Notes: a model not told the origin generated them from the letters alone. Positions 1 to 13,000 are shown, counted from the stretch's first letter. The stretch is DNA of 64,000 nucleotides from Triatoma infestans (GCA_011037195.1 JAAEAF010000282.1:305036-369035), one strand, 5' to 3'. Program-made: numbers and translations.

Positions 1-30
1 TTAATTGAAGAATTATTATTATTTTTTAAG

Positions 31-449
31 GAGTAGAGGACGAGGTACAAGATGTAGTTGCTGTTGATAGTCCCGTAATTCTAACACCTGGTGATTACAC
101 GAATGCTTATAAAGGTCTGTCGCAGGCTGTTTCCGCTACTTCTATGGGACGTAGGGGAGCCACAACTGCCACTGTGGGTGGTGCGGCCAAGCTGTATAAA
201 TGTTGCGAATGTGACTACGTTTCAAAAAGATCGTACGATGTGCGCAGGCATATGAAAACCCATGGAAATGCACGACCTTATGGCTGTCCACAGTGTGCAC
301 ATACGGCAAGAGATGCAGGTTCTTTGCGAGCCCATATGTTACAAAGGCATGGCAATCTAGATCAATACGTTTGCCCTAGGTGTGACTACTCAAGCAATCG
401 ACAGGCGGACCTTGCCAGGCATATTAGGACTTACCATGAGCCGCGGTAG
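31..449 (+). CDS. 3'-terminal coding exon of a C2H2 zinc-finger protein (partial gene)
   Basis: An exon begins after a pyrimidine-rich tract ending in TTTTTTAAG at position 30. It stays open from position 33 (the first two bases complete a codon from an upstream exon) to the TAG at 447-449, about 138 residues. About 38 residues of linker, acidic at first, precede three consecutive C2H2 fingers: a first with C-x2-C and H-x3-H, a second (starting YGCPQC) with H-x4-H, and a third (starting YVCPRC) also with H-x4-H. Short linkers join them, and the protein stops four residues after the last His. C2H2 arrays of this kind bind DNA in nuclear transcription factors. The exon could be one of several alternative 3' exons of a BTB-zinc-finger locus, a common insect arrangement, but no BTB domain or other exon lies in the window. 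An ATG at 144 exists, yet the open frame and splice acceptor upstream argue that it is internal. No gene name is assigned. Confidence 0.75.
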
Positions 450-2325
450 ACCTTTTCCCAAGTTATCCAACCGATTAAAACGGTCAGCAGAGGTAACATA
501 ATTCAGTGAGCAAGTTTTCATTAGTTAAAAAGTATAATTAAAAGACACATGTATGAATCATCGGAGGAAGATAAAAGCTATGTGGAAAAGAAAATACATA
601 CATATATATTTTGTAGTTTCCTTAATGGATATATTTTCTACTATCAGACTTCAGCATATAGTATTTGCAATCATATAAAGAGAACATTATATATCACAAT
701 CTTATTGCAAACTCTGGTTAAATTTAGAGATGATCTGTTATGAAATTTTTAGGAAAAAAGATCTATTTCTTTAATAGATAAACTTCATACAAGTTATAAT
801 TGAAAACTTATCTAGTCACTGTTCCTGTATTAAATTAAAAAGTATTAATGTTAACCCAAGGAATAAATTAAAAGTCTTACTAACGAATAAATATAATTTA
901 TATAAATTTTCAGTGGGCTTGCAATATGCTACTATTTTCAGGCTAGACCTTTAATTTTTCTATGTTTTGATATAAGAAAATGTGTGAATCATTACTTTAT
1001 TCAAGACTCCAAGATCTATTGGTACAAACTTGTTTTATAGCACAATTTGTTATTCAGCCCTTCCAGAGGAGTAACTAATTCACGGTTTACTGGCTTTCAT
1101 AAAACCTCATTTGTTATATTTCAAAGATTATTCATTTTTTTTTTACCTGAACGTTTTCTTTTCCACTTAACTTCCTCTGGCAGAAATTGCATTATTGTTA
1201 CTGTATTGGATGAAAATAACTTCACTTCTGCTTTTAGATAAATTTTAGTTGGATGAAATTGGATATTTTAGTAATTCTTCTTATACACTGATGAGGAACC
1301 AATTTATTTTTTTGTAGCCTAAGGTTTTAAACAAAAGGGGGAAAAAATGTATGTGATCGGAGAGTATTTCAAGATTACTAATTAAAGCATTTATTAAAAA
1401 AAATGAAAGTCTAAAGAAACGGTAACAAAAAAATATTACCCAAATCAAAAGGAAAAGGGAAAACTAATTAAAAAAAAAAAAAAAATAGAAAAAGAAATTA
1501 GAGCTGAATTTGTGAAATTAGCATGAATAAAATGAAGAGAAAATATCGTACTGGGTAGATTACTCAGTTAAAACTAGACCGAATTCATATTAGAATAAAT
1601 TAATGTATAATTTGAATAGAAAATTTTTGTTGTTGTGTATTTAAATGTAGACTGCTAGCTATTTAGTAAATATATAAATATTGTGTGTGTGTGAAAACAA
1701 AGTGATATTTAAATAAAACGGGCTATTTTGTTGCAAAGTTGATGAAACTTAAAAAAAAAAAATATATAGAATACATGAAAACATAATGAAGTGTTAAAAA
1801 TGATTAGTTACAAAACGCTTCAGATACACTGCCCTTTTTTCTAGTAATAAAGTAGCAATTAACCGCATTTTCAGAATAAAGGTTTTACACATTTATTATT
1901 TATTTAATTTACTTCAACACATGATAAATGTATTTTACATGTAAACAAATTTGGGGAAACCGGATTTATTCCAAGAAAAGTAATAGAAAACATAATTTTT
2001 CTATAATGGTTATTTTATTAGAAAATAAACTAATTCAATTGTCACTGAACTTAATTAGTAGTATTAAATGCTCTGTGTTCGACATTTACTTGATTTCTGT
2101 TACTAAAGCATTTTTGCTGTAAAAGGATACTACACCTTTGCAGCAAGGACATTTACATTATGTTAAAGTTTATAATGAAATATAATCGCAAAAGCCATTT
2201 AGGGCATACAAATAAAGACCAAAATCTTAAAAACAAAGCTTATCAGTATTGAATTCTCAACAGCACTGAATTATTGATTGACAAATAAATTATAATTGGG
2301 TTAGTTATTAACTATTTTAATATAT
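450..2325. other. AT-rich spacer / 3' UTR region, no gene seen
   Basis: Downstream of the zinc-finger stop codon the sequence is very AT-rich, with A and T homopolymers. Several short open frames (for example 549-743 and 1047-1241) have biased, low-complexity translations and resemble no family I know. The 3' UTR of the zinc-finger gene probably occupies the first part, but I could not fix a single poly(A) site because AATAAA/ATTAAA-like words occur by chance throughout. Confidence 0.6.
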
Positions 2326-2435
2326 CTTTCTTTTTCTTTTTTTTATATCGTGTAGGAGGGACAAAACTACGCAGTCCTAAGCTCGGGACCTCCATGTTGT
2401 CAGTCCAGCTCGTTACCACTGAGCTATCTCGCCCC
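2326..2435 (-). repeat. Short tRNA-derived SINE with A-rich tail
   Basis: Read on the minus strand, the element starts at 2435 with a tRNA-like head: an A-box-like TAGCTCAGTGGTAACGAGC and, about 35 bases on, a weak B-box-like GGTCCCGAGC. It ends in an A-rich tail (bases 2326-2349). The 8-mer TAATATAT occurs immediately on both sides (2318-2325 and 2436-2443), as expected for a target-site duplication, although in AT-rich DNA this could be chance. The head lacks a complete cloverleaf, so a functional tRNA is unlikely. SINEs of this type are transcribed by RNA polymerase III and copied by LINE enzymes. Confidence 0.6.
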
Positions 2436-4767
2436 TAATATATAATTTAATAGAATCCAGTGCTTATATTACATATAATTTAATAGAATCTCTTTGAACT
2501 TCCAAACTAGGTAATGTCTTAGTCAGAACATCGAGTATGTGCATGGGTATGTGGGACAATGAACGAGTTTACTTATCAATAAAATAAAATATCAAAAATT
2601 TGTAGACAGAACATTTTATGAATATCTTTCGTATTATATTTTATTTTTTAATAGACTCATCCATTATATCAATTAATGAGTTTTATTTTACTTTGACCAG
2701 TTCATCATTTTTATCATTTACATAATCGTTACTACTACTGCATCCTTATTTGCATTGTTAAGGTAATTTCTGAAGCCGATCGTCCCTCAAACCACAAGAT
2801 ACGATAGATAGTCCGGCGGCGCGAAGTACCAACATCTTATCTCTTTATGCATTCACATCTTCTAAGAAAATTTTCTGTAACCTACATATAAAAGAAGATA
2901 TTGGTAGTAATCCAGTATTACTGTTAGCATGTCTAATCCTTTGGGCGTTAAATTGTAGAATTGAAATAGGTTAAATGCATACAGATGAACTTTAATTTAA
3001 CAAGAGACAGTCTAAAATTAAATTAGTCTATTATTTTTCTACTCAGCTTAATTCTGTTTCCCTATCTAGCATGCAACGTTAATAATTGTGCTTCAAATAT
3101 TCTGTTAATTTGTCTTTTTGATTTCAAGGGTAGGTATAAATATTCATGATAAAACAAAAAAGTACATTTCTATTTATTTAGAACTAGCAACATCACAAAT
3201 ACAGGGTTGAATTTTTAGATCATTTAATTAAAAATTTAATATAAAGACAGAAACAAATAAAAAATGATTGTTACAAAATTGCCTTGAGATTTGTATGAAA
3301 ATATTTATAAAAAAAAAGTAGGTAAATTAGTTTAGGAAAAAGCTCTTATCCTTTTTATTTTTTAGAGCAGAAAAGTTTCTCAAGAAATACGCTGCCAACG
3401 ATATGAGTATATTTTTACAGAAAGCTCTCTTTGAGTTATTTTAATTAATTTTATTATTAGTTAATCTTTAATGTTAATTTAAAAGATCTGATTTGAAGAT
3501 TAGTTCCTTAAATTTTTCCTTTGGATATCTTTTGATCGAACTAATATTTTGTTAATGTAAAAATTAATAATCATAAATAAGTATTTTACAATCAGTTTTG
3601 TTCAATAAAGAGGTGCTATATTACCCACCATTAAATGCTTAATTATGTTAAAATTTTAGCCATAAGTAGAATAATTTATAATTGCCATAAAAACTATGAA
3701 TTTTGATGTTTTTATCATTCTTTTTTTTGCTCATTTTTGTGCTATCACGTTGAGACTTCTAGAATTTTTTTTCCGTTTAATCGAGGTAGTCTTCTTTAGA
3801 TTTATTTATAGGAAAATGAAAAATGAAAACAATTTTTTTTTTTTTCTTTCAAAAGCAGTATGAAGAATTTATAAGTAAAAGCCAAGGAAAGCTCCTACCA
3901 TCTTTTTTTATTTATTTTAGTTTTGTAATTATTATTTAAAGCTTCCCTGTGATTAGTGTGCAATATAATATATATTGATATACTCCACGTCAAAAAAAAG
4001 TAAGATTAAATAATAAAAATGTTCCTTGTATAAATAATGTTAGTTGTTGTAATTGATGAATTGTAAAGAGTGAGCAAGCAAAACAAAAAAAATTAAAAAA
4101 TATATATATTTGCAGTTGTTTTTTAAGTTGGATTGTATTATTTGATCAAATATACGAATAAAAATGATTTAAAGCAAAATGGTTCAATGTTTTCTTTTAT
4201 ATTCTTTGACTGATCATAGAATAAAGAGTGGATCAAACATTCATAGCTGTTATTGGTTGATTTATTGAACACAAATGTTTCTCTCAAATGCCTATAAAAA
4301 CAAGGATATGTTTAATATGTAATTTGACATTAGTTCTTTTCGAAACAAGTCTTAATCGATATTTTCTTTACAGAGAGATATAAAAATAAGTTGCATGAAG
4401 CACAAGTTACCTATGCATATTATAACAACATTAGATGTGTAGTAGTGAAGCCACATCCTCTATCACCTGAAAAATGTAATGTTGCTTCCCTGTCAGTATA
4501 GGAATACTTTAGAAGTTGTGGTCCAATGAACAATGGCTAAATATGTGTGAAAACACACACTAGTTTGTACTTAGTGTTTTGCTAAACTCAAGTAGCACAT
4601 ATATGCAAATACTATGAGCATTATGTGTGTTATGTTGGGGAGACTGGCCGGCACATCACTGAAAATGTGATAGATCCATTTCTCTTTAAGGGGCAAAACT
4701 TTATTTACTTAGAGAAATGTTCTCCAAACACGACGAAATTATATTGCACTTATTCGATCATATATAT
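2436..4767. other. AT-rich intergenic spacer, no gene seen
   Basis: Long runs of A and T with no open frame of recognisable content on either strand. A GC-richer patch at about 2770-2840 shows no tRNA fold or coding signal. The part at 4380-4760 is slightly more complex but I recognise nothing in it. Confidence 0.6.
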
Positions 4768-5078
4768 TGTTACGTGCTCGCGGTGGGCGTACTTCACTAG
4801 CTAGCCATCTAGACTAATAAACTTAATTAGTCTACAATAAAAACCACCCCAGGTTAAAACTTCTAATATCTTTATTTCATACCACTAAGTTACACAATTC
4901 TACTTAGCTTTCAACTTCTCAGAGTACCCACACAAAACAAATACTCTCACCTCCAACACACAGTTGAACCAACCGAAAATCGTATTTCTTTCTCGTGTCT
5001 TTTGTTTATTATTTAAACTAACCATTTGTATAAACACACATGATTCCCAAATATACCTATTTTTGCCAGCTTGCCACA
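4768..5078 (-). repeat. LTR of the short retroelement (3' LTR in element orientation)
   Basis: 311 bp beginning TGTTACGTGCTCGCGG and ending TTGCCACA. It aligns along its whole length with 5796-6115, with scattered substitutions and small indels that give roughly 5-10% divergence by eye. The insertion is therefore not very recent. Confidence 0.8.
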
Positions 5079-5276
5079 TCATCCCCTTCTTCATTTTGTT
5101 CGTCCCGAACAGATTCCATGTCCTGTAGGCTTGCCAAGCTGCTGCCCCTTGCAATTTTCGTTTTTTTTTTCTTCTCCGTCTTCTTCTTTTTCTTCCTGTT
5201 CGCACCAACCATAATGGCTGCAATTTCCTTTTCTTGCACCTACCAACCTTGTACATAGCTAGGATTCCATTTTCAT

Positions 5277-5712
5277 TTAACTCATTGAGCTTTTCTTCCG
5301 CATCTTCATTTCCGTTGATTTCTTTTTTTCGTCAACATGATTGAGATTTCCCTCTTTGCAAGAGTTATTCAATAGTAGCTCTTGTTCTCCGGTGACTTTT
5401 AATTTTATCGCTCTTTCTTCTTTTATCGATTCTTTATCTTCTTCCTCTTGGTCTTCGTCTTTACCAATTTCTTCATCCTCCTCAATTGCTTCCAATATAT
5501 CTTTTATAGATACTTCACACAGCCATTCTTGACTTTTTATTAAAGAATCACCTGTTTCGGAATCTTTCATGTTTTCGACATTGTGACAGAGGTTAACATC
5601 TTCCTGTCCACTAGTACTCTTCTTAATACTATTAATAGTAATGCGTTTATTTGCTTATCAAATTCTTCGCGACAATTTTGAAGTAATTTCTTAAATTCTT
5701 CATGCCCGATCA
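5277..5712 (-). pseudogene. Gag-like acidic/lysine-rich coding remnant inside the short LTR element
   Basis: From an ATG at about 5712 the minus strand reads a short stretch rich in Glu, Lys and Asn. A frame change near 5630 leads into a 97-residue open frame (5570-5277) that is strikingly acidic in the middle (EEDEEIGKDEDQEEED) and lysine-rich at its end. A separate Lys-rich frame covers 5239-5057. There is no CCHC knuckle, protease motif or other enzyme motif. Its place directly after the primer-binding site suggests a degenerate gag start; the function is unknown. Confidence 0.4.
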
Positions 5713-5795
5713 TGTTCCTATGTAATAGCAATTATTTAATGTTAAACAATACCTTCTTCCGGATCTGCCGAATCTATCCCACTTCTGACACCAGT

Positions 5796-6115
5796 TGTTA
5801 CGTGCTCGCGGTCGGCGTACTTCACTAGCTAGCACGTCTAGACTAATAAACCTTATTAGTCTACAATAAAAACCACTCCAGGGCTATAACTTCCAATATC
5901 TTTATTTCAAACCACTAAGTTACACAATTTTTATTTAGCTTTCAACTTCTTAGAGTACACACACAAAACAAAAACTCTCACCTCAAATACTCAGATGAAC
6001 CAACCCAAATCGTATTTTTTTCTCACTTCTTTTGTTTATTATTTCATTATTTAAACAAACATTTGTATAAACACACATGATACCCAAATATACCTATTTC
6101 TGCCAGCTTGCCACA
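5796..6115 (-). repeat. LTR of the short retroelement (5' LTR in element orientation)
   Basis: 320 bp, TGTTACGTGC to TTGCCACA, partner of 4768-5078. It carries an extra TTATTTCA-type insertion near 6040. The primer-binding-like sequence lies directly inside it, at 5777-5793 on the minus strand, which fixes the orientation of the element. Confidence 0.8.
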
Positions 6116-6381
6116 ATATCCTCTCATCATTCAATTCTTTGAAAGTGATAGTTCAATGTTTTCATATTAAGAACAAGCTTTGATTAAACGATAAGTTTCA
6201 TAAAACATTAACTTTTTTTTTTAATGAAAAGCGAAGGAAATGTCAATGAGAGCATCGATCTTTGCTGGGTCATATATGTTAGTGATGTTTTAAGTACCAA
6301 TACCAACATCAAATTTTTATAAATATAAAAATAATATATACAAATCCACACAGTGGCTCAGGCACATCTCATCACGAAAAA

Positions 6382-7365
6382 TCTGGTGTGAAACACTCAC
6401 ACAACTTTCTCTTACTCCAGTTCTCAAAATTATAATTGACATATTTTATAGTTTGTGTACCAAATTTAATGAAATTCATCGAAAACTGAAAAAACTGTTC
6501 AGTACAAGCGCACTTCCGGTTTACTATTTTCTTGAAACTCAGAATTTTTGCCATCTATTTATTTCTAATTAATTTTGTTTGGATGATAGAATTGTATAAT
6601 CAACTATGCGAGCACTTCAGAGAAAAACATAACCCCACCCCCTCCCCTAAAAGTGCACTTAAATGAATTTTACCAGACAAATGTTTGAAAATAAAAGTTA
6701 TAGATCTCTGTATGTTTAGATTATATAAGAAGTTTCAAGAAAATCGTCGGAGCAATTTTTGAGAAAATCGCGAAAAAGTGAAAAATCATTTAGTAAAATG
6801 GTAAAGTAAACGCACTTCCGGTTATCCAATTTTTTTCAAACTCGGAATTTCAACAACATACTTAATCCTAATTAATATTATTTAGATGATAGAATTGTCT
6901 AATAAACTGAAATAGCACTTTAGCTGAAAATCTAACCCCACCCCTCGCCCATAGCTGTCCTTAAATGAATTTTCCCAGTGAAATGTTTCAAATAAAAGTT
7001 GTAGCTCTTTGTATATGTAGTTGATGTACCATGTTTGAAGAAAATCGTCGAAGCCGTTTTTGAGAAAATTTAAAAAAAATTAAAAAAACAACTAGTAAAG
7101 TGGTACTTCCGGGTGAGGAATTTTGACAGATAACGTAGGGTCAGATCCCATGGTGATACCTAAACGGAATATCAAGTTTCAACTTTCTACGGTTTTCGTT
7201 TTTGAGCTATCTGTTCACATACATATACATATACACACACATACCATTTGCTAAAACCACTTTTTTGGACTCAGGGAACCTCAAATCGAATATTTCCGGT
7301 GAAAACTCGATATCGAAAATTTGACGCGATTACAATACTTCCTCTTATTAGGAGTAAGAGAAAGT
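6382..7365 (+). repeat. Hairpin-ended dispersed repeat, full copy with two internal modules (copy R1)
   Basis: This is the reference copy of a family seen many times in the window. It opens with TCTGGTGTGAAACACTCACA, which contains a GTGTGA/TCACAC stem. Next comes ACTTTCTCTTACTCC (6404-6418), whose inverse GGAGTAAGAGAAAGT closes the element at 7351-7365. The closing end also folds on itself (CTCTTA...TAAGAG). Two tandem modules, each starting ACTTCCGG, lie inside at 6512-6813 (302 bp) and 6814-7104 (291 bp); a third ACTTCCGG at 7105 starts the tail. A CA-rich microsatellite follows near 7215-7245. No open frame longer than about 60 codons exists, so the element is non-autonomous. The class is not settled: a TIR element or a Helentron-associated (DINE-1-like) element would both fit. 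Confidence 0.75.
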
Positions 7366-8893
7366 TAAAATATCGACTATGAGTAACGTTACAGGGCAAT
7401 GTGGGATGGTGCAAATAACTCCGGGTAAGATCGGGTAACTTCGTTCGTAAGATCGTAATTAATGTTCAACGCGATTGTAACCCCTCACTCTTATTTTAAA
7501 AAAGGTAATAAGAATATACACATTTCTATACTAACACACGGAAATTATATATATATATATATATAAAATTCTCTAGCGCGACGCCCAACTGTGAACCTCC
7601 AACTTCCTACATTTTTATAGATCTCCTGATATATATACAATTCACTAGTGTACAATTCCATTATACAAACGTTTCTATTCTTTTATGTCTGATTCTCTGA
7701 TTTGACAACAAAAATTATTTATTTATTTGATTTTTGATCATTATAAACAAATTAATCAGGCCAATATACACAATTTTTACTATGACCTAAATAGTTCGTA
7801 ACTAATATAAAAATGAAAATATTTTTTTGAAATTGAAATAAAATAAAAATAAGAAAATTTGCTACTTTATTATATTTTTTTCAAATAGCTGGGTGTTCTG
7901 TCGCGAATACCAGTAGCCGCCACTGCTTAAGTATGTAATGAAAGAATTTCAAATAATTGATAAATGAGTACTGTAGTAAATTATAGTAATTGTAAATGAG
8001 TATTATCCCCTAACATATTTAAAGGAAGACCAAAAGTATTCAAAAAAACTATTTCTTTATTTATTTTACAATTAAGCATGTAGTAATATAATAATTACAT
8101 ATCAGAAAAATATTTAAATCCAAAATATTAAAAATAAATGACTTTAATGTCCATAATTAAACTATCCAATTTTAAACAGAACCCAATTATAAGGTAATCA
8201 GATTTTTGCATTTACACATTGGAAAAATAAATCATCTTTTTCTAAAAAGTATATAACCATCTTAAACATGTAGATTTATTTATGAATGAAACTCCTTTAA
8301 ATAACATATTTATTATATTAAATTTAAAATAAATTTATTTTTTGAGGATAATTTAAAAATAGTGACAACATTAACCAGTTTTATTATTATTATAAATAGA
8401 CTAAATTTAGGACTATTAATGAATTCAGCCTATAACAATTTTAACCTTTTAAATATTTATTTTAACAAATCCTATTGTTAACAACAATGAAAGTAATTAT
8501 TATTCTTGAAGAAAAAAAAAAAAATTTACAAAAATCGATAAATAAAGAACTGTTTGGTGAATAATAAATATGTATTGAGTGATAAAATGATAAATGCTTT
8601 TCTTCTTTAAATTAGAATAAAAATAAATAGCAAAACTTATATAGCAGTTTGAATATGCTATATATAAAGAGCATTTGAATTTCACAAAGAAAATATAAGT
8701 AGTATTGTTTTCTGTTATTATTTTCTTTTTCTTAAAAAAAAAGAGTATATTACTTCGTGCCTTTATAAACAATCCGAAATTTTTATACATATATAATAAA
8801 AAATCAAATCTTAATATGAATAATCATAATATGAAAGTAATAGATTTGAGTCCTAATTGGTATTTATAAGGCACAGGCATTGTGGACATATAG
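7366..8893. other. AT-rich spacer downstream of the HERC4 gene
   Basis: Contains a (TA)n microsatellite at about 7546-7566 and long A/T-rich stretches. The HERC4 3' UTR must lie in the part just below 8894. I found no clear AATAAA close to the stop codon, so the transcript end is not called. Confidence 0.55.
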
Positions 8894-10017
8894 TTACACT
8901 AATGAGAACCCTTGTGTTTGTTGGATAGCTTGTAATAATTTATATTTCAGTCTACTTCTTGTGGAATATCTGGGCAAATCTAGTAAATTGAAGCAAGTAT
9001 GGGCTACTGGTAGGTATTTTTCATCCAATGTTGGCTGGATAATAATCTGCAACAGTAATAATAAAATAAAGCAAATTCTTGACAAAATTAATTGATATAC
9101 GAGTACAACGGAATAGTTTTCAGCTAACCTTTATAGCTTTCATGCCTTGTATTGGTATCCTATCAGTTCCAGTAAGGAATGTTAAAAATTTTTTCTTGTC
9201 ATCTAAAGTAAGTTCATGGAAAACTTGCCAAAACATTCGAATAGTTGGATCAGAACTGGTATATCCTCCACGATATTCGGCATTATTCTCAAATGCGTCC
9301 CAATCATAATTTTCATTACCTATACCAATCAATTAATGAAATCCTTTTTTTCAATATAAATAATTGATGGATTAATCTAAAACACTTTAACAAACAGCGA
9401 CATTACATGAGAAGAACTTATCTGAAATTCATATTTTGAAAAAAAAAATGGTGTGAAACACTCACACTACTTGCTGTTATTTCTCTTAATACTGTTCTAT
9501 ATAAAATGAATTTTCTATATAGAATGAAATTTCAAATTTTGCTCATATGTCTAACATATGTTTGGGGAACAAGTGTTCAAGCAAATGACAAAAACCCTGT
9601 AAAATCGCACTTCCCGTTGGCTTCAAATTTGAAATTCTAGTAATGTTTCTAGTGTATATTAATTATAGAGGTGGCAGAACCATAAATTGCTCTGAAGGAG
9701 TACTTTAGAGGAAAGCTAAACGCTACTGTTTCCCCAGAACCCCCAAAAATTCCTGGAAAAGTGTTAAAAATAAAAGTGATAGCTCTATGTACGTATGTAA
9801 ATAGTATTTGAAATTTAAAGAAAATCGGAGCCGTTTTCGAGAAAATCGCGAAAACTTGAAAATAAAAATTCACTAAGTTCAGTAAGTCATATTTCCGGTA
9901 GATTTTTGCCTTAAAACTACGTGTCTGATAGTATGTGGTAGTACCTAAAACAGAATACCAAATCTGAGCTTCTTCCGATTTTTAGTTTTTGGTATATTTT
10001 TTTTCACAAAAGCCCAC

Positions 10018-10054
<37 letters not shown>

Positions 10055-13000
10055 ATTCGCGAAAACATTGTCTACTCAGGAATGTTACCGGTGAAAACAC
10101 AAATTCGAAAGTTTGATATGAACGCAATACTGCCTCTTACTAAGCGAAATAAAAAAGGGTAAAGCAAAGTTAGGAGAGAGTAAAAAAAGGAGGGTCAAAG
10201 AGATTGAACTAAAAGCAAATCTACCTCATGTAAGCCCTAACAGTAGAGTATATACATGTGTTAGTATTATCAAATTGTGAGATTCGCTATGATGCTGATG
10301 AGGTAGCTGGTCCATTTCTATAAACTGAACTAAAGTCGTGCTTATGACTATCATCACTTTAATCTTATGTTACCTTCTAAAAGTGTTAGAAAAAAAAAAG
10401 CTTGTTAACTTTTAGTCTACTGACAGATTGAAGAGGCCTGGCCATTAACTGATCTTGGTGTTTCCTCCGGGTCTTAGCGTAAAAACGTGAACACCTCTTA
10501 CGTGACACTCCCAGTACTCGCATAATACACACAGAGGGCCTGCAAGATGGTTGTGTGTGCAACTATTTGGGTTTAGGGGACTCACAGTGCAATCTCTAGC
10601 TCATTATGTATATGCTTCCTCACATTTACATATCACTTGCAAACTTTTTTACTTTATATATTAAAATTACTTTATTACTAAAATTTTAACCATTTCCAAC
10701 GAGAGTTACACAACACTGATAGGGGCATCTAGTGCAGAACTTAGTATTACAATTCTCTCATAAATTCTTTTAACAAAATTGTCACTTCAACGCCATGAAG
10801 TAATATACCACTGGGTATTTTCTTCGCGTGTCATTCATGTCATGTAAACATTCACCACATTTGCTTATTTTATCTATTGTACAGTTGCAAATAAAGTATT
10901 GAAGGAGAAATAATAATAATAAAAAAAAAACAACATTGTCCCGTACACTAATACTTAAGGGAAATCTTTAAAGTCCCAGAGATTTGGCTTTCATAACTAA
11001 TACATAACGTTTTATCTCCTTATAAATGTTTACATTTTTTTCTTTATTTTTAGGCTTGAAAGATACAGTTTTCAGATCTAGATCTACCCAGTAATATGAT
11101 CTCGATGATTTTTTTTCTTTTTGTACTATAACAGAAAATTAATTATCGAGTGGCTGATATTAAGAAAGAACAAAAGAAGTTCATTTTTCTTTTGAACAAT
11201 GACAGCATTTATGAAAATTACATATTTGTAAAACATAACAATATTAAACATTTACACTCACCAATGACCACAGCCATCAGCTCGGTTGCATGAAACAATT
11301 GTAGCACCCTTCCACCACACACTTTATGGAAACCATCATGAAACGCCCTGAAATGTCTGGCCACTCCTTTGTTCAGTACATGATCAACGTACAAATCAAC
11401 ATATTCTTGCCTACAACATTCGTCTTGCTTATAGTTTCCAAAAAGTAAATGTTGCTAAAAAGAAATTTTTAATAACAATTTAAAAGAATTAATATTAACA
11501 AATGTTTTTTCAAAATTTATATTTTAATGAAATATATCATTTTTCCTCCGCATGGTGAAAGTATTCTTAATAAATGATACCTATTTTCATTAGTAACTGG
11601 AATATTACTTCCGCCTGGTTTAAGTTCAAGGGTTTTCACTTCTCCAAAAACATCTCTAGAGATTTCAAACTTCAGACAGAAAATATCTTCTACATCTTGC
11701 TCTGGATAATCCAAAAGATCCTGAAGACCTCTACAAATTTTAAATAGGTACAATGGTTAAATGGAAATACAGAATAAATTTTTAAAAAGTAATTAATGAG
11801 TCTACATTACTTACTTAGCTAATGATGGTGAAAGATCTTTAAGATCTTGTAGATCAACAGGTTCGTGTAATAACTTTTTATAAAGTGCCACTGGGAAGGG
11901 CAAATTTATTATAGTAAAATTGTAGATTGCTAGACCACATAACAATCCAACTAGGTAATACATTATTTCATCTTCAAATGAATCTTCTGAAAACCATATC
12001 GCATTTGTTTCCGGATCTGAGATGAACATTCCATATTTCGGATCTAATACTTCGCGCAGAAGAAGCAAAAAGAATTCCTTTTTCACACCACCAGCATCTT
12101 CAGCCTCTTCACCCAAGAAATGAATCTATACGGAAATAAATTAAAATTGTGATGGAAGCAGGAAAAATTAAAATTTTAGATTATTTTAAAATTGAATATG
12201 TGGATGGATCCGCAATGCCGGATAACATCTGATATTTTAAAATACTGGAGGGCAAATTGGACCTTGGCTGGTAAGGGAAAGGAGGAATCGTTAGCGTCAG
12301 ACGAAAGACAAGCCCAACTTTATTGTAAAAAGACCGAGAGGATAAGGTGACACGAGATTAGAGCCATTCTTCAAGTAGTCTTTCAACGTGTCACATTATT
12401 ATTTTCACGAAGTGTTCTACTCTATCTCTCTGTCCATTTATCTATCCTAGTTTTATATTTAGTACATCTCGTATTTAAGTATAAATAATATCTATCTAGT
12501 CATTAAATAAATTGCCTTCAAGTGTGGTCAAATTCTAAATCCTTATTCTCTCTCTCTCTCTCTCTAAGTACTTGTCATTATCTAAATAAATTCTAATTAC
12601 AATATTTTTAAATTAAACAAAACCGCTTGTACGTTGCTACATAACTTTTCAATATATACACATATCAACAGCGTACACACATTACACGGATGAAGGAAAA
12701 TATTACAAAACATACCTTTAATGGTTTTTTATAATCTCTTTCTGAATAAGCAGCTAGTTCCCTTATTGTATCTTGTATAATATTTTCTCTACTAACGTGC
12801 AATTCTAACAATGGCTGCACAGGAAACATGACTGGAGCAAAAAGCATCTGCGTAATAGCTCGTTGTGTTGCCTCATTAACTGCATTATGCATCTAAAAAA
12901 TAAAAAAAAAGTCATTAATAAATAAAAATACTTAAAAAAAGTTATTTCACCATTCACAAAACCTTCCAAATTAATTAATTCAAAGACACTCATAAATAGA

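Larger units (their letters stand above)
4768..6115 (-). mobile_element. Very short LTR retroelement (TRIM-like or internally deleted gypsy relative)
   Basis: Two direct repeats, each TG...CA, enclose only 717 bp of internal DNA. The insertion is bounded by the 4-bp direct repeat ATAT (4764-4767 and 6116-6119), typical of LTR integration. On the minus strand the internal region opens at 5793 with a primer-binding-site-like TGGTGTCAGAAGTGGGA and closes beside the other LTR with a purine tract GAAGAAGGGGATGA (5079-5092). There is no room for reverse transcriptase or integrase, so the element would depend on enzymes supplied by another element. The interior holds only a charged, gag-like coding remnant. 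I did not determine the lineage; the PBS resembles that of some Ty3/gypsy elements. Confidence 0.8.

Noticed and set aside
2343..2435. Candidate tRNA gene on the minus strand
   Set aside because: The A-box is good, but the anticodon and T arms do not close and an A-rich tail plus flanking repeats follow, so a SINE-like retrocopy is the better reading.
2438..2490. Direct repeat TATAATTTAATAGAATC near the SINE
   Set aside because: Short AT-rich tandem-like duplication next to the element; not positioned as a target duplication and easily explained by slippage.
5040..5258. Plus-strand open frame rich in Phe and Ser
   Set aside because: It is the complement of the Lys-rich minus-strand stretch and crosses the LTR border of the short retroelement; a shadow frame.
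9079..9309. Plus-strand open frame of 76 codons
   Set aside because: Antisense to the next-to-last HERC4 exon; shadow frame.
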